From Ruminococcaceae bacterium UBA5401 (GTDB lineage: Bacteria; Bacillota; Clostridia; Oscillospirales; Acutalibacteraceae): a stretch of 16,943 nucleotides of DNA. Positions 1 through 5,469 of this stretch are shown in pieces. Each line of letters opens with the position of its first letter. The stretch's first letter is position 1. Where the stretch lies: the NCBI GenBank assembly GCA_002409675.1, contig DHOB01000069.1, forward strand, positions 12,451-29,393, written 5' to 3'. The notes under the pieces were generated by a model, which saw nothing but the letters and a program-made list of their open reading frames with translations, searched no databases and was not told where the DNA came from. The translations under genes were made by a program, and so were the position numbers.

Positions 1-132
1 GGCCGGTTCTGCGCCGGGAGAGGCTCCGCAGGGCGTCTGTGAATGCCGGGCGCGGAATTTTCCGCGGCCCTGGGGGCTGCGCGGCAGCAAAGCCATGCCG
101 CCCTATTATCGGAAAACGAAGGACTGGAACGA

Positions 133-768
133 ATGGGGAAAAAGAGAGAAATCTGCGTCGTAATCGGCTCTGTGCCTGTCAAAAACGACGCGCTGAAAAA
201 GCTGGACAGGGCGCGCTGCTTCATCATCTGCGCCGACGGCGGGTACGACAATGCCGTTCGGTACGGCATTCAGCCCGACCTGCTGATCGGCGATTTCGAT
301 TCGGTGAAGAGCGAACTGCCGGGCGACGTGGAGACCGTCCGGCTGAAAGTCGAAAAGGATGATACGGACACGTTCGCAGCCGTAAAAGAGGGCCTGCGGC
401 GCGGATACCGCAGCTTTGTGCTGGCCGGCGTGTTCGGCGGCGAGCGCAGCGACCACTCCTACGCCTCCCTGTGCGTCCTCCAGTATCTGTGCGGGCAGGG
501 GTGCAAGGCCGTGATGGAGGGGGACCGGTGCCGCGTCTTCCTGCTGCGGGGCGGCAAGCTGACCCTGCGCGGGATGAAGGGAAAGACCGTCTCCATCTTT
601 CCGTTCGGCTGCGTTTCCTGCGAAGTCAGCTACACCGGCCTGCAGTATCCGCTGAGCCGGACCCTGCTGTTCTCGGACACTCCCCTCGGCGTGAGCAACC
701 GCGCCGTCGACGACTCTGCCAGCGTGACCGTCCACAGCGGGGACGCCCTGATTATGGTGGAGCGCTGA
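133..768 (+). CDS. thiN: Thiamine pyrophosphokinase
   Basis: Transfers pyrophosphate from ATP to thiamine to make the cofactor thiamine diphosphate in the cytoplasm. The 211-residue product has the usual family length. Visible motifs are CADGGYDN (33-40), DLLIGDFDS (49-57), KDDTDTFAAV (75-84) and GGERSDH (102-108), which form the ATP/Mg and thiamine sites in the family; PFG and GVSN motifs follow in the C-terminal beta domain. I chose ATG 133 because AAGGA at 119-123 sits nine bases upstream and the protein then starts with the expected first beta strand (REICVVIG); the frame stays open back to 43 but that extension is not family-like. The family usually has Asn a few residues after the DH motif (as in HxLAN); here the stretch is SYASL. 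It precedes spoVM as in B. subtilis (rpe-thiN-spoVM). No terminator follows, so the next two small genes may be co-transcribed. Confidence 0.95.
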   Translation: MGKKREICVVIGSVPVKNDALKKLDRARCFIICADGGYDNAVRYGIQPDLLIGDFDSVKSELPGDVETVRLKVEKDDTDTFAAVKEGLRRGYRSFVLAGVFGGERSDHSYASLCVLQYLCGQGCKAVMEGDRCRVFLLRGGKLTLRGMKGKTVSIFPFGCVSCEVSYTGLQYPLSRTLLFSDTPLGVSNRAVDDSASVTVHSGDALIMVER

Positions 769-805
769 CAGCGATAATTCCGCCTGCACACATTTGCCGC
801 GCGCT

Positions 806-836
806 GTATATACTGGTGAAAGGAACGACATAAAGA
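806..836 (+). promoter_or_regulatory. Weak sigma-E-like promoter candidate before the 52-aa gene and spoVM
   Basis: GTATATA (806-812) resembles the sigma-E -35 element and CATAAAGA (829-836) resembles the -10 element CATACAnT, with a 16-base gap that is slightly long. In B. subtilis spoVM is transcribed by sigma-E, so such a promoter is expected in this interval. The match is partial and no expression evidence is available; it could be chance. Confidence 0.25.
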
Positions 837-861
837 CGCGGGCAAGGCGGTGTGCGCTACC

Positions 862-1020
862 ATGTTCAAGAATCAGAAGGGCTGCGGCTCGTGGGCGGGC
901 TATGCGATCACGTTCGGGGTCGGGCTGGTCCTCTCCTCTTTCTGCCCGACGGGGCTGATGCTCTTCATTGTGGCGGTCATCTTGGTCCTGCTCGGCATCG
1001 CGCTCTTTAAGAAGTGCTGA
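862..1020 (+). CDS. Small hydrophobic membrane protein, 52 aa, unknown function
   Basis: I do not recognise a named family. The 52-residue product starts MFKNQKGCGSW, then is almost wholly hydrophobic: a first segment at about 11-27 and a second at about 31-49, separated by a CPTG turn, ending in FKKC. This suggests a membrane hairpin or one long membrane segment with a positively charged end. Cysteines are at 8, 28 and 52. An AAGGCGG site at 844-850 precedes ATG 862; a GTG at 850 in the same frame is a less likely start. It lies between thiN and spoVM, with 22 bases to the spoVM start, so it is probably co-expressed with spoVM. A role in the spore membranes is inference from position only. 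The coding call rests on the intact frame, ribosome site and coherent membrane pattern. Confidence 0.75.
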   Translation: MFKNQKGCGSWAGYAITFGVGLVLSSFCPTGLMLFIVAVILVLLGIALFKKC

Positions 1021-1042
1021 ACATAGGGAAGGGGGGTCTGGA

Positions 1043-1123
1043 ATGAAAGTCGTCGTGGTCAGGAGTTCAAAATTCTGGAGCTTTATTTTGCGCAGGGTAT
1101 TCGGTGTGAAGCGGGAGCAGTAA
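1043..1123 (+). CDS. spoVM: Stage V sporulation protein M (membrane anchor for SpoIVA)
   Basis: A 26-codon gene, the same length as B. subtilis SpoVM, which is an amphipathic helix that binds the convex outer forespore membrane and recruits SpoIVA. The product starts MKVVVVRSSKFW and ends VFGVKREQ. Aligned without gaps to the B. subtilis protein as I recall it, Met1, Lys2, Lys10, Phe11, Ile15, Arg17 and Gly21 are identical, with basic residue 7 and hydrophobic positions kept. A strong GGAAGGGGGG site (1027-1036) lies six bases upstream of ATG 1043. The place after thiN is the same as in B. subtilis, and sipL and spoIVA follow downstream. Oddly, position 9, a proline important for curvature sensing in B. 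subtilis, is serine, and the Gly13-Gly14 pair is Ser-Phe. A terminator follows at once. Confidence 0.9.
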   Translation: MKVVVVRSSKFWSFILRRVFGVKREQ

Positions 1124-1138
1124 TTCTGCAGCGCGCGG

Positions 1139-1165
1139 GCGGCCTCGTCGGAGGCCGCTTTTTTT
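1139..1165 (+). terminator. Intrinsic terminator after spoVM
   Basis: A perfect 8-bp stem, GCGGCCTC (1139-1146) with GAGGCCGC (1151-1158), a GTCG loop and seven Ts (1159-1165). It ends the thiN/small gene/spoVM unit 15 bases after the spoVM stop and separates it from sipL. Confidence 0.92.
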
Positions 1166-1183
1166 ATGCCCTTTTTGGCATAA
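1164..1183. repeat. Inverted repeat TTATGCC / GGCATAA
   Basis: Seven-base arms at 1164-1170 and 1177-1183 around a CTTTTT loop. It overlaps the T tract of the spoVM terminator and lies about 55 bases before sipL. It could be a second weak hairpin or a protein-binding site; nothing decides between these. Confidence 0.5.
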
Positions 1184-1206
1184 ATAAGACAAGACCGGAA
1201 TAACCA
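1178..1206 (+). promoter_or_regulatory. Weak sigma-E-like promoter candidate for sipL
   Basis: GCATAAA (1178-1184) matches five of seven bases of the sigma-E -35 element; 14 bases on, AATAACCA (1199-1206) only poorly matches CATACAnT. A mother-cell promoter is expected here because the terminator at 1139-1165 isolates sipL from spoVM, but the -10 match is poor. Confidence 0.22.
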
Positions 1207-1238
1207 TTACGTAGAAACAGAAAAAGGAGAGACTTCCT

Positions 1239-2768
1239 ATGGATTATATGCTTGAGCGCGAAAAGGTCGCCGTGGATGAAGTCGTCTTTGACGGTTCTCA
1301 GGAACAGCCCGTCGATATGGACATCAGCCTTCCGGATTATTGCCCCGATATACAGCGGATTCTGAAGTGCCAGATTTACCCCCGCGTGACGGCCCGCAGC
1401 ATCATGGGCGACCGGCTGATGCTCGACGGCAATTTTACGGTCAAGGTCTTTTACCTGGACCCGGACGCCGCCTGCGTGCGCTGCTGCGAGTCCGGGGATT
1501 CCTATTCGGCCGAAATCGCCCTCAAGCAGCCCGCCGACAACGCCCGGGTTCTCGCCTCCCCGCGCGTGGAGTATATCAACTGCCGGGCCACCAGCCCGCG
1601 CAAGCTGGATATCCACGGCGCTTTTTCGCTCTGCGCCAGGGTGATCCGCCAGGGGCAGAGCGAGCTGGTCTCCAACATTGCCGGCGACGACGTGGAGCAG
1701 CTGAAAAGCACGGCCGCGGTGAACCAGCCGGTCGGCTTTGCGCAGCAGCAGTTCAGCGTGGACGAAGTGCTGGAGCTCGGCCAGGGAAAGCCCGCGGCCG
1801 ACAGCATCCTGCGCACCGACGCGTTCGCCGTGCTGCAGGACTTCAAAGTCACGGCGGGCAAGCTGATGATCCGCGGGGAAGCCTGCATCAAGTTCCTGTA
1901 TTCCACCGCCGGCGAGACGGAATCGCTGGAAACCATGGAATATTCCCTGCCGTTCAGCCAGGTCCTCGACTGCGAAGGCGTAACGGACGACTGCCTCTGC
2001 GACGTGAAGCTGAGCGTCGCCTCGGCGGAGGCGCAGATTAAAAACGACTATTCGGGCGACAAGACCTTCTTTGACACCCAGATTAAGATTTTTGCCGACG
2101 CCGAAGCGTGCCGCAGCACCCAGGTGACTTTTGTGAGCGACGCCTTCTCCAGAAAATACGACATGAACCTCGAAGCCAAGCAGAAAACGCTGGACAGCCT
2201 GGCGGAGGTGGTCTCCGACACGTTCGTGCACAAGGCGGAGCTTTCGGCGGACGAGAACACCGTCTCGAAGGTGCTGGACGTCTGGAGCGAGATGGGGAAC
2301 GTCTCGGCCGAAGCCTCCGACGGAAACGTGAAGTTCAAGGGCAAATACAGCCTGTGCGTGCTGGCGGTCAACGCGGAAAACAAACCGTTTTACTTTGAGC
2401 GCCTGCTGAATTTCGAGTACACCAAACAATGCACCTCTTCGGGCGACCTGAAATGCGAGGCCTCGGTCGGCGCCGGAGCCGTCAGCTACCGCATCACCGG
2501 CAGCGGAATCGAGACCAAGACGGAGCTGCGCCTTTCCGCGGAGCTCAGCCGGTCGCTCAGCGTCAAATCCATCTCGGCCGCCACCGCGGATGAGACCAAG
2601 CCCGTCCAGCGCGACGCGGCCGCCCTCTGCCTTTACTTTGCCGCCGCCGGCGAAAGCCTTTGGAATATCGCGCGGGAATACCGCACGTCCCTTCAGTCGA
2701 TCCGCAGTGAGAACGGCCTTTCCGGCGATGCTGTTGAAAACAAGGGGATGCTGCTGATTCCGATGTAG
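1239..2768 (+). CDS. sipL: SPOCS (DUF3794) and LysM protein, SipL-like spore coat morphogenetic protein
   Basis: The 509-residue product has the architecture of C. difficile SipL, a mother-cell protein that binds SpoIVA through its LysM domain and brings coat to the forespore; it stands in for SpoVID of Bacillus. The N-terminal block includes DMDISLPDYCPDIQRIL (about 28-44), typical of DUF3794 proteins. A central SPOCS-like domain covers about 165-290 (starting FSVDEVLELG), a further repeat about 330-410, and a C-terminal LysM about 465-509 (AAAGESLWNIAREYRTS), with Trp475 in the usual LysM position and the typical ending LLIPM. There is no signal peptide, as expected for a mother-cell cytosolic protein. 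AAGGAGAG at 1224-1231 supports ATG 1239. spoIVA follows after 81 bases. Other SPOCS-LysM proteins exist, so the SipL identity rests on architecture plus spoIVA adjacency. Confidence 0.85.
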   Translation: MDYMLEREKVAVDEVVFDGSQEQPVDMDISLPDYCPDIQRILKCQIYPRVTARSIMGDRLMLDGNFTVKVFYLDPDAACVRCCESGDSYSAEIALKQPADNARVLASPRVEYINCRATSPRKLDIHGAFSLCARVIRQGQSELVSNIAGDDVEQLKSTAAVNQPVGFAQQQFSVDEVLELGQGKPAADSILRTDAFAVLQDFKVTAGKLMIRGEACIKFLYSTAGETESLETMEYSLPFSQVLDCEGVTDDCLCDVKLSVASAEAQIKNDYSGDKTFFDTQIKIFADAEACRSTQVTFVSDAFSRKYDMNLEAKQKTLDSLAEVVSDTFVHKAELSADENTVSKVLDVWSEMGNVSAEASDGNVKFKGKYSLCVLAVNAENKPFYFERLLNFEYTKQCTSSGDLKCEASVGAGAVSYRITGSGIETKTELRLSAELSRSLSVKSISAATADETKPVQRDAAALCLYFAAAGESLWNIAREYRTSLQSIRSENGLSGDAVENKGMLLIPM

Positions 2769-2785
2769 GCGGGCCGCCCGCTTTT
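2769..2785 (+). terminator. Weak hairpin after sipL
   Basis: GCGGG (2769-2773) pairs with CCCGC (2777-2781) across a three-base loop, followed by only four Ts. The stem is short, so it may at most reduce read-through from sipL into spoIVA. Confidence 0.3.
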
Positions 2786-2849
2786 GCGCCCCGGCGTTCC
2801 CGGCCTGTGTTTCAGGGCGAATATTTCTGATGCCTGAGGGGGAGGAAAA

Positions 2850-4328
2850 ATGGAAGAACACGATATTTACAGGGATATTTCGGAACGGACGAACGGCGAC
2901 ATCTACATCGGCGTCGTCGGGCCGGTCAGAACCGGAAAATCCACGTTTATCCAGCGGTTTATGGATACCATCGTCGTGCCGAACATGGATTCGGAGTACC
3001 GGCGCGACCGCGCCGTGGATGAAATGCCGCAGTCCGCCGCGGGGCGCACCATTATGACCACGGAGCCGAAGTTCGTTCCGGAGCAGGCCGTGACGGTGCA
3101 TATCGACAACAGCGCCACGTTTTCCGTCCGGCTGATAGACTGCGTCGGCTACATCGTCCCGAGCGCCCTCGGATACATCGAAAACGACGCCCCGCGCATG
3201 GTGATGACGCCGTGGTACGACAAGCCGATCCCGTTCAACATGGCGGCCGAAATCGGCACCAAGAAGGTCATCACCGAACATTCCACCATCGGCCTTGTGG
3301 TCACGACGGACGGCAGCATCAGCGACATCCCGCGCTCGGAATACGCGGAGGCGGAGGAGCGGGTCGTCGGCGAGCTCAAGAAAATCGACAAGCCCTTCAT
3401 CGTGCTCCTCAACTGCGTGAACCCCGCGACGGACGAAGCGAAAGCCCTTGCGGACGGTCTGCAGAAAAAGTACGCCGTGCCCGTGCTGCCGGTCGACTGC
3501 CTGCATCTGGAGGAGGCGGAGATCCGCGCCATCCTCGCCAAGGTCCTGTTCGAGTTCCCCGTCCGTGAAATCCGGGTCGACATGCCCCGCTGGCTCTCTT
3601 CGCTGGAGAAGGACCACTGGCTCCGCTCGGCGGTCTACAATTCCATCCAGCAGTCGGCCGCGAAAATCACCCGCATCCGCGAGGTCGAAAACGTCGTCCG
3701 CGACGTGCGCCAGTGCGAATATGTGAAGGGCGCGGACACCGCCTCCATCGAACTGGGCACGGGACGCGCCAGAATCTCCGTCGGGCTGCAGCCGGACCTT
3801 TTCTATAAGGTCCTCGGCGAGAAAACGGGGCTCGAAATCAACGACGAGGGCAGCCTGATGGACTGCATGCTGAAGATGGCACAGATGAAAAAGGTCTACG
3901 ACAAAATCAGCGGCGCCTATCACGATGCGGAGGAGAACGGCTACGGCATCGTGATGCCGAGCACCGACGAGCTGACCCTCGAAGAGCCGGAAATCATCCG
4001 CCAGGGCGGGAAGTACGGCATCCGCCTGAAGGCCGCGGCGCCTTCCATCCACATGATGAAAACGCGCATCACGACCGAAATCACGCCCATCGTCGGCTCC
4101 GAAAAGCAGTCGCAGGAACTGGTCGAGTACATCCTCAAGGAATTCGAGTCCAACCCGTCGCAGATATGGAACTCCAATATCTTCGGGAAGAGCCTGCACG
4201 AGCTGGTCAACGAGGGCCTCCACAACAAGCTGAACCGCATGCCGGCGGACGCGCGCGACAAGGTGCGCGAGACCATCGAGCGCATCATCAACGAGGGCTG
4301 CAGCGGCCTGATCTGCATCATCCTGTAA
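2850..4328 (+). CDS. spoIVA: Stage IV sporulation protein A, coat-base ATPase
   Basis: SpoIVA polymerises on the forespore surface after ATP hydrolysis and forms the base on which the coat is built; it is held to the membrane by SpoVM. The 492-residue product has the same length as the B. subtilis protein. The Walker A motif GPVRTGKST spans 24-32 with Lys30, the sensor threonines are Thr70-Thr71 (GRTIMTTEPK), and the Walker B-type Asp97 is in VRLIDCVGY; these numbers coincide with those reported for B. subtilis SpoIVA. The C-terminal end GCSGLICIIL fits the conserved tail involved in SpoVM contact and polymerisation. GGGGGAGG just upstream sits four bases before ATG 2850. A strong terminator follows. 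It lies directly after its likely partner sipL and 1.7 kb from spoVM. No truncation or missing catalytic residue is seen. Confidence 0.98.
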   Translation: MEEHDIYRDISERTNGDIYIGVVGPVRTGKSTFIQRFMDTIVVPNMDSEYRRDRAVDEMPQSAAGRTIMTTEPKFVPEQAVTVHIDNSATFSVRLIDCVGYIVPSALGYIENDAPRMVMTPWYDKPIPFNMAAEIGTKKVITEHSTIGLVVTTDGSISDIPRSEYAEAEERVVGELKKIDKPFIVLLNCVNPATDEAKALADGLQKKYAVPVLPVDCLHLEEAEIRAILAKVLFEFPVREIRVDMPRWLSSLEKDHWLRSAVYNSIQQSAAKITRIREVENVVRDVRQCEYVKGADTASIELGTGRARISVGLQPDLFYKVLGEKTGLEINDEGSLMDCMLKMAQMKKVYDKISGAYHDAEENGYGIVMPSTDELTLEEPEIIRQGGKYGIRLKAAAPSIHMMKTRITTEITPIVGSEKQSQELVEYILKEFESNPSQIWNSNIFGKSLHELVNEGLHNKLNRMPADARDKVRETIERIINEGCSGLICIIL

Positions 4329-4342
4329 AATCCCGAAACCTG

Positions 4343-4393
4343 CGGGGCCCGGAAAAACGCTTTGCGGCGCTTTCCGGGCCCCGTTTCTCATTT
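4343..4393 (+). terminator. Intrinsic terminator after spoIVA
   Basis: A perfect 13-bp stem, left arm 4343-4355 (CGGGGCCCGGAAA) and right arm 4371-4383 (TTTCCGGGCCCCG), 15-base loop, followed by TTTCTCATTT. The T tract is interrupted, but the stem is long and GC-rich and sits 14 bases after the spoIVA stop. Confidence 0.85.
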
Positions 4394-4415
4394 AACGTGC
4401 GGAGACCTGGAAATG

Positions 4416-4444
4416 TTGATTTTTCAGGGCATCGGGGCTATACT
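4416..4444 (+). promoter_or_regulatory. Sigma-A-type promoter for the DUF2156-alaX operon
   Basis: TTGATT (4416-4421) and TATACT (4439-4444) are separated by an ideal 17-base spacer. The start point would fall near 4451, giving a leader of about 80 bases. The promoter lies right after the spoIVA terminator, which marks a new transcription unit. Confidence 0.75.
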
Positions 4445-4470
4445 AATAGAATGTGCCGGGGGCATGCCCG

Positions 4471-4488
4471 TTTCTTTCCGGAAAGAAA
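4471..4488. promoter_or_regulatory. Perfect 18-bp palindrome in the leader, possible operator
   Basis: TTTCTTTCCGGAAAGAAA is its own reverse complement and starts about 20 bases downstream of the predicted transcription start. A second short palindrome, GGGCATGCCC, is at 4460-4469. The place and symmetry fit a repressor site; an RNA hairpin is possible but would have no loop. No regulator is identified. Confidence 0.45.
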
Positions 4489-4530
4489 AGAAGGGAAACC
4501 GGCGCTTCCGGAGAAATAAAAAAAGACAGG

Positions 4531-5469
4531 ATGAAGGCATTGCTGCATTTCAAGACTCTGACGCTTTCCGACATTCCCGTCGTAAGGCCGTTTTTAAAGT
4601 GGCAGGATTCCAGAATCTGCGACTATTCCATCGGCGGAATCTTTATGTGGAGGGATTATTTCAAGACTTATTTCACCATTTACCGAAACACGCTGATTTT
4701 CAAGGTGAAGTATCTCGGCGGCGTGATGGCGTTTCCGGTTCCGATTGGGGAGAATCCGGCGGCGGCGATGGATCAGATTGAGGACTACTGCCGCCGGAAC
4801 GGCCTGCCGTTGATTTACTGTACCGTGCCGGCCGGCGCCCTGCCAGCCCTGAAGCGGCGGTACCCGGCCCTTTCCGCCGAGCCGAACCGGGACTGGTTCG
4901 ACTACCTTTACCGAACGGAGGACCTGCTTTCCTTCCGCGGCAGAAAGTTCGACGGTCAGCGCAACCATATCCATCGGTTTCAGCGTCTGTGCCCCGGTTA
5001 TTCTTTCCGGGAAATCACGGACGGCAATCTGGATGCGGTGCGCTCTTTTTATGCGCAGTTTGCCGAAGAGCACCAGAAGGCGAGCCCCGTCGCGCGGGAA
5101 GAGAGCGCCAAGACCATGGAGCTGCTGGAGCGGTACGGCCAGTACGGCCTGTTCGGCGGTTTTCTGTGGACCGGGGACCGGATTGCGGGCGTCTCCATCG
5201 GAGAAATCGTGGGGGATACCCTCTTCGTCCATGTGGAGAAGGCGGACACGCGCTATACCGGCGTGTACCAGGTCCTGGTCCAGGAGTTCCTGAAACATTT
5301 TGCGACGGAGCGGACCGTCTACGTCAACAGGGAAGAGGACGTCGGCGACGCGGGCCTGCGGAAGTCGAAATTTTCATACCATCCCGCCGCCCTGCTGGAG
5401 AAGAGCACGGTCCGGGCTTTTCCGGGCGGGGCGCCGGTTCCGGATGAGGAAAAAGGAGGACAAGCATGA
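4531..5469 (+). CDS. DUF2156 protein, related to the catalytic domain of phosphatidylglycerol lysyltransferase (MprF)
   Basis: DUF2156 is the double-GNAT-fold domain that in MprF transfers an amino acid from aminoacyl-tRNA to phosphatidylglycerol; the function of stand-alone clostridial members is not known to me. The 312-residue product has no membrane segments, so the flippase half of MprF is absent. Family-like blocks are CDYSIGGIFMWRDYF (30-44), a first GNAT half to about 115, DWFDYLYRTEDLL (121-133) with GRKFDGQRNHIHRF (137-150), and a second half to about 295 containing GLFGGFLWTGDRIAGVSIGE. ATG 4531 is chosen because the protein then begins like its family (MKALLHFKTLTLSD); its ribosome site is poor (GGAG 17 bases away, AGG abutting). 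A GTG at 4453 would add 26 residues but spans the palindromic leader. The stop overlaps the alaX start (ATGA, 5466-5469), so the two are translationally coupled. Confidence 0.82.
   Translation: MKALLHFKTLTLSDIPVVRPFLKWQDSRICDYSIGGIFMWRDYFKTYFTIYRNTLIFKVKYLGGVMAFPVPIGENPAAAMDQIEDYCRRNGLPLIYCTVPAGALPALKRRYPALSAEPNRDWFDYLYRTEDLLSFRGRKFDGQRNHIHRFQRLCPGYSFREITDGNLDAVRSFYAQFAEEHQKASPVAREESAKTMELLERYGQYGLFGGFLWTGDRIAGVSIGEIVGDTLFVHVEKADTRYTGVYQVLVQEFLKHFATERTVYVNREEDVGDAGLRKSKFSYHPAALLEKSTVRAFPGGAPVPDEEKGGQA

Noticed and set aside
1..132. Possible tail of an upstream gene; one frame begins AGSA, as in the end of ribulose-phosphate 3-epimerase (rpe), which precedes thiN in B. subtilis
   Set aside because: The four-residue match is too short, the residues after it do not look like the rpe C-terminus, and that frame runs to 162 inside thiN. 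A small hairpin CGCGGAA/TTCCGCG at 51-66 is also too weak to name.
765..814. TTGCCG and TATACT after thiN as a sigma-A promoter
   Set aside because: The boxes at 794-799 and 809-814 are only nine bases apart, and no other -35 fits at 17 bases.
2819..2849. GAATATT at 2819-2825, a perfect sigma-E -35 match before spoIVA
   Set aside because: The -10 position 14 bases on would fall in the GGGGGAGG ribosome site and has no CATACA-like sequence, leaving no room for a promoter.
4453..4530. GTG 4453 as the start of the DUF2156 protein
   Set aside because: It lies at about the predicted transcription start without a ribosome site, and the 26 added residues span the palindromes and do not resemble the family N-terminus.
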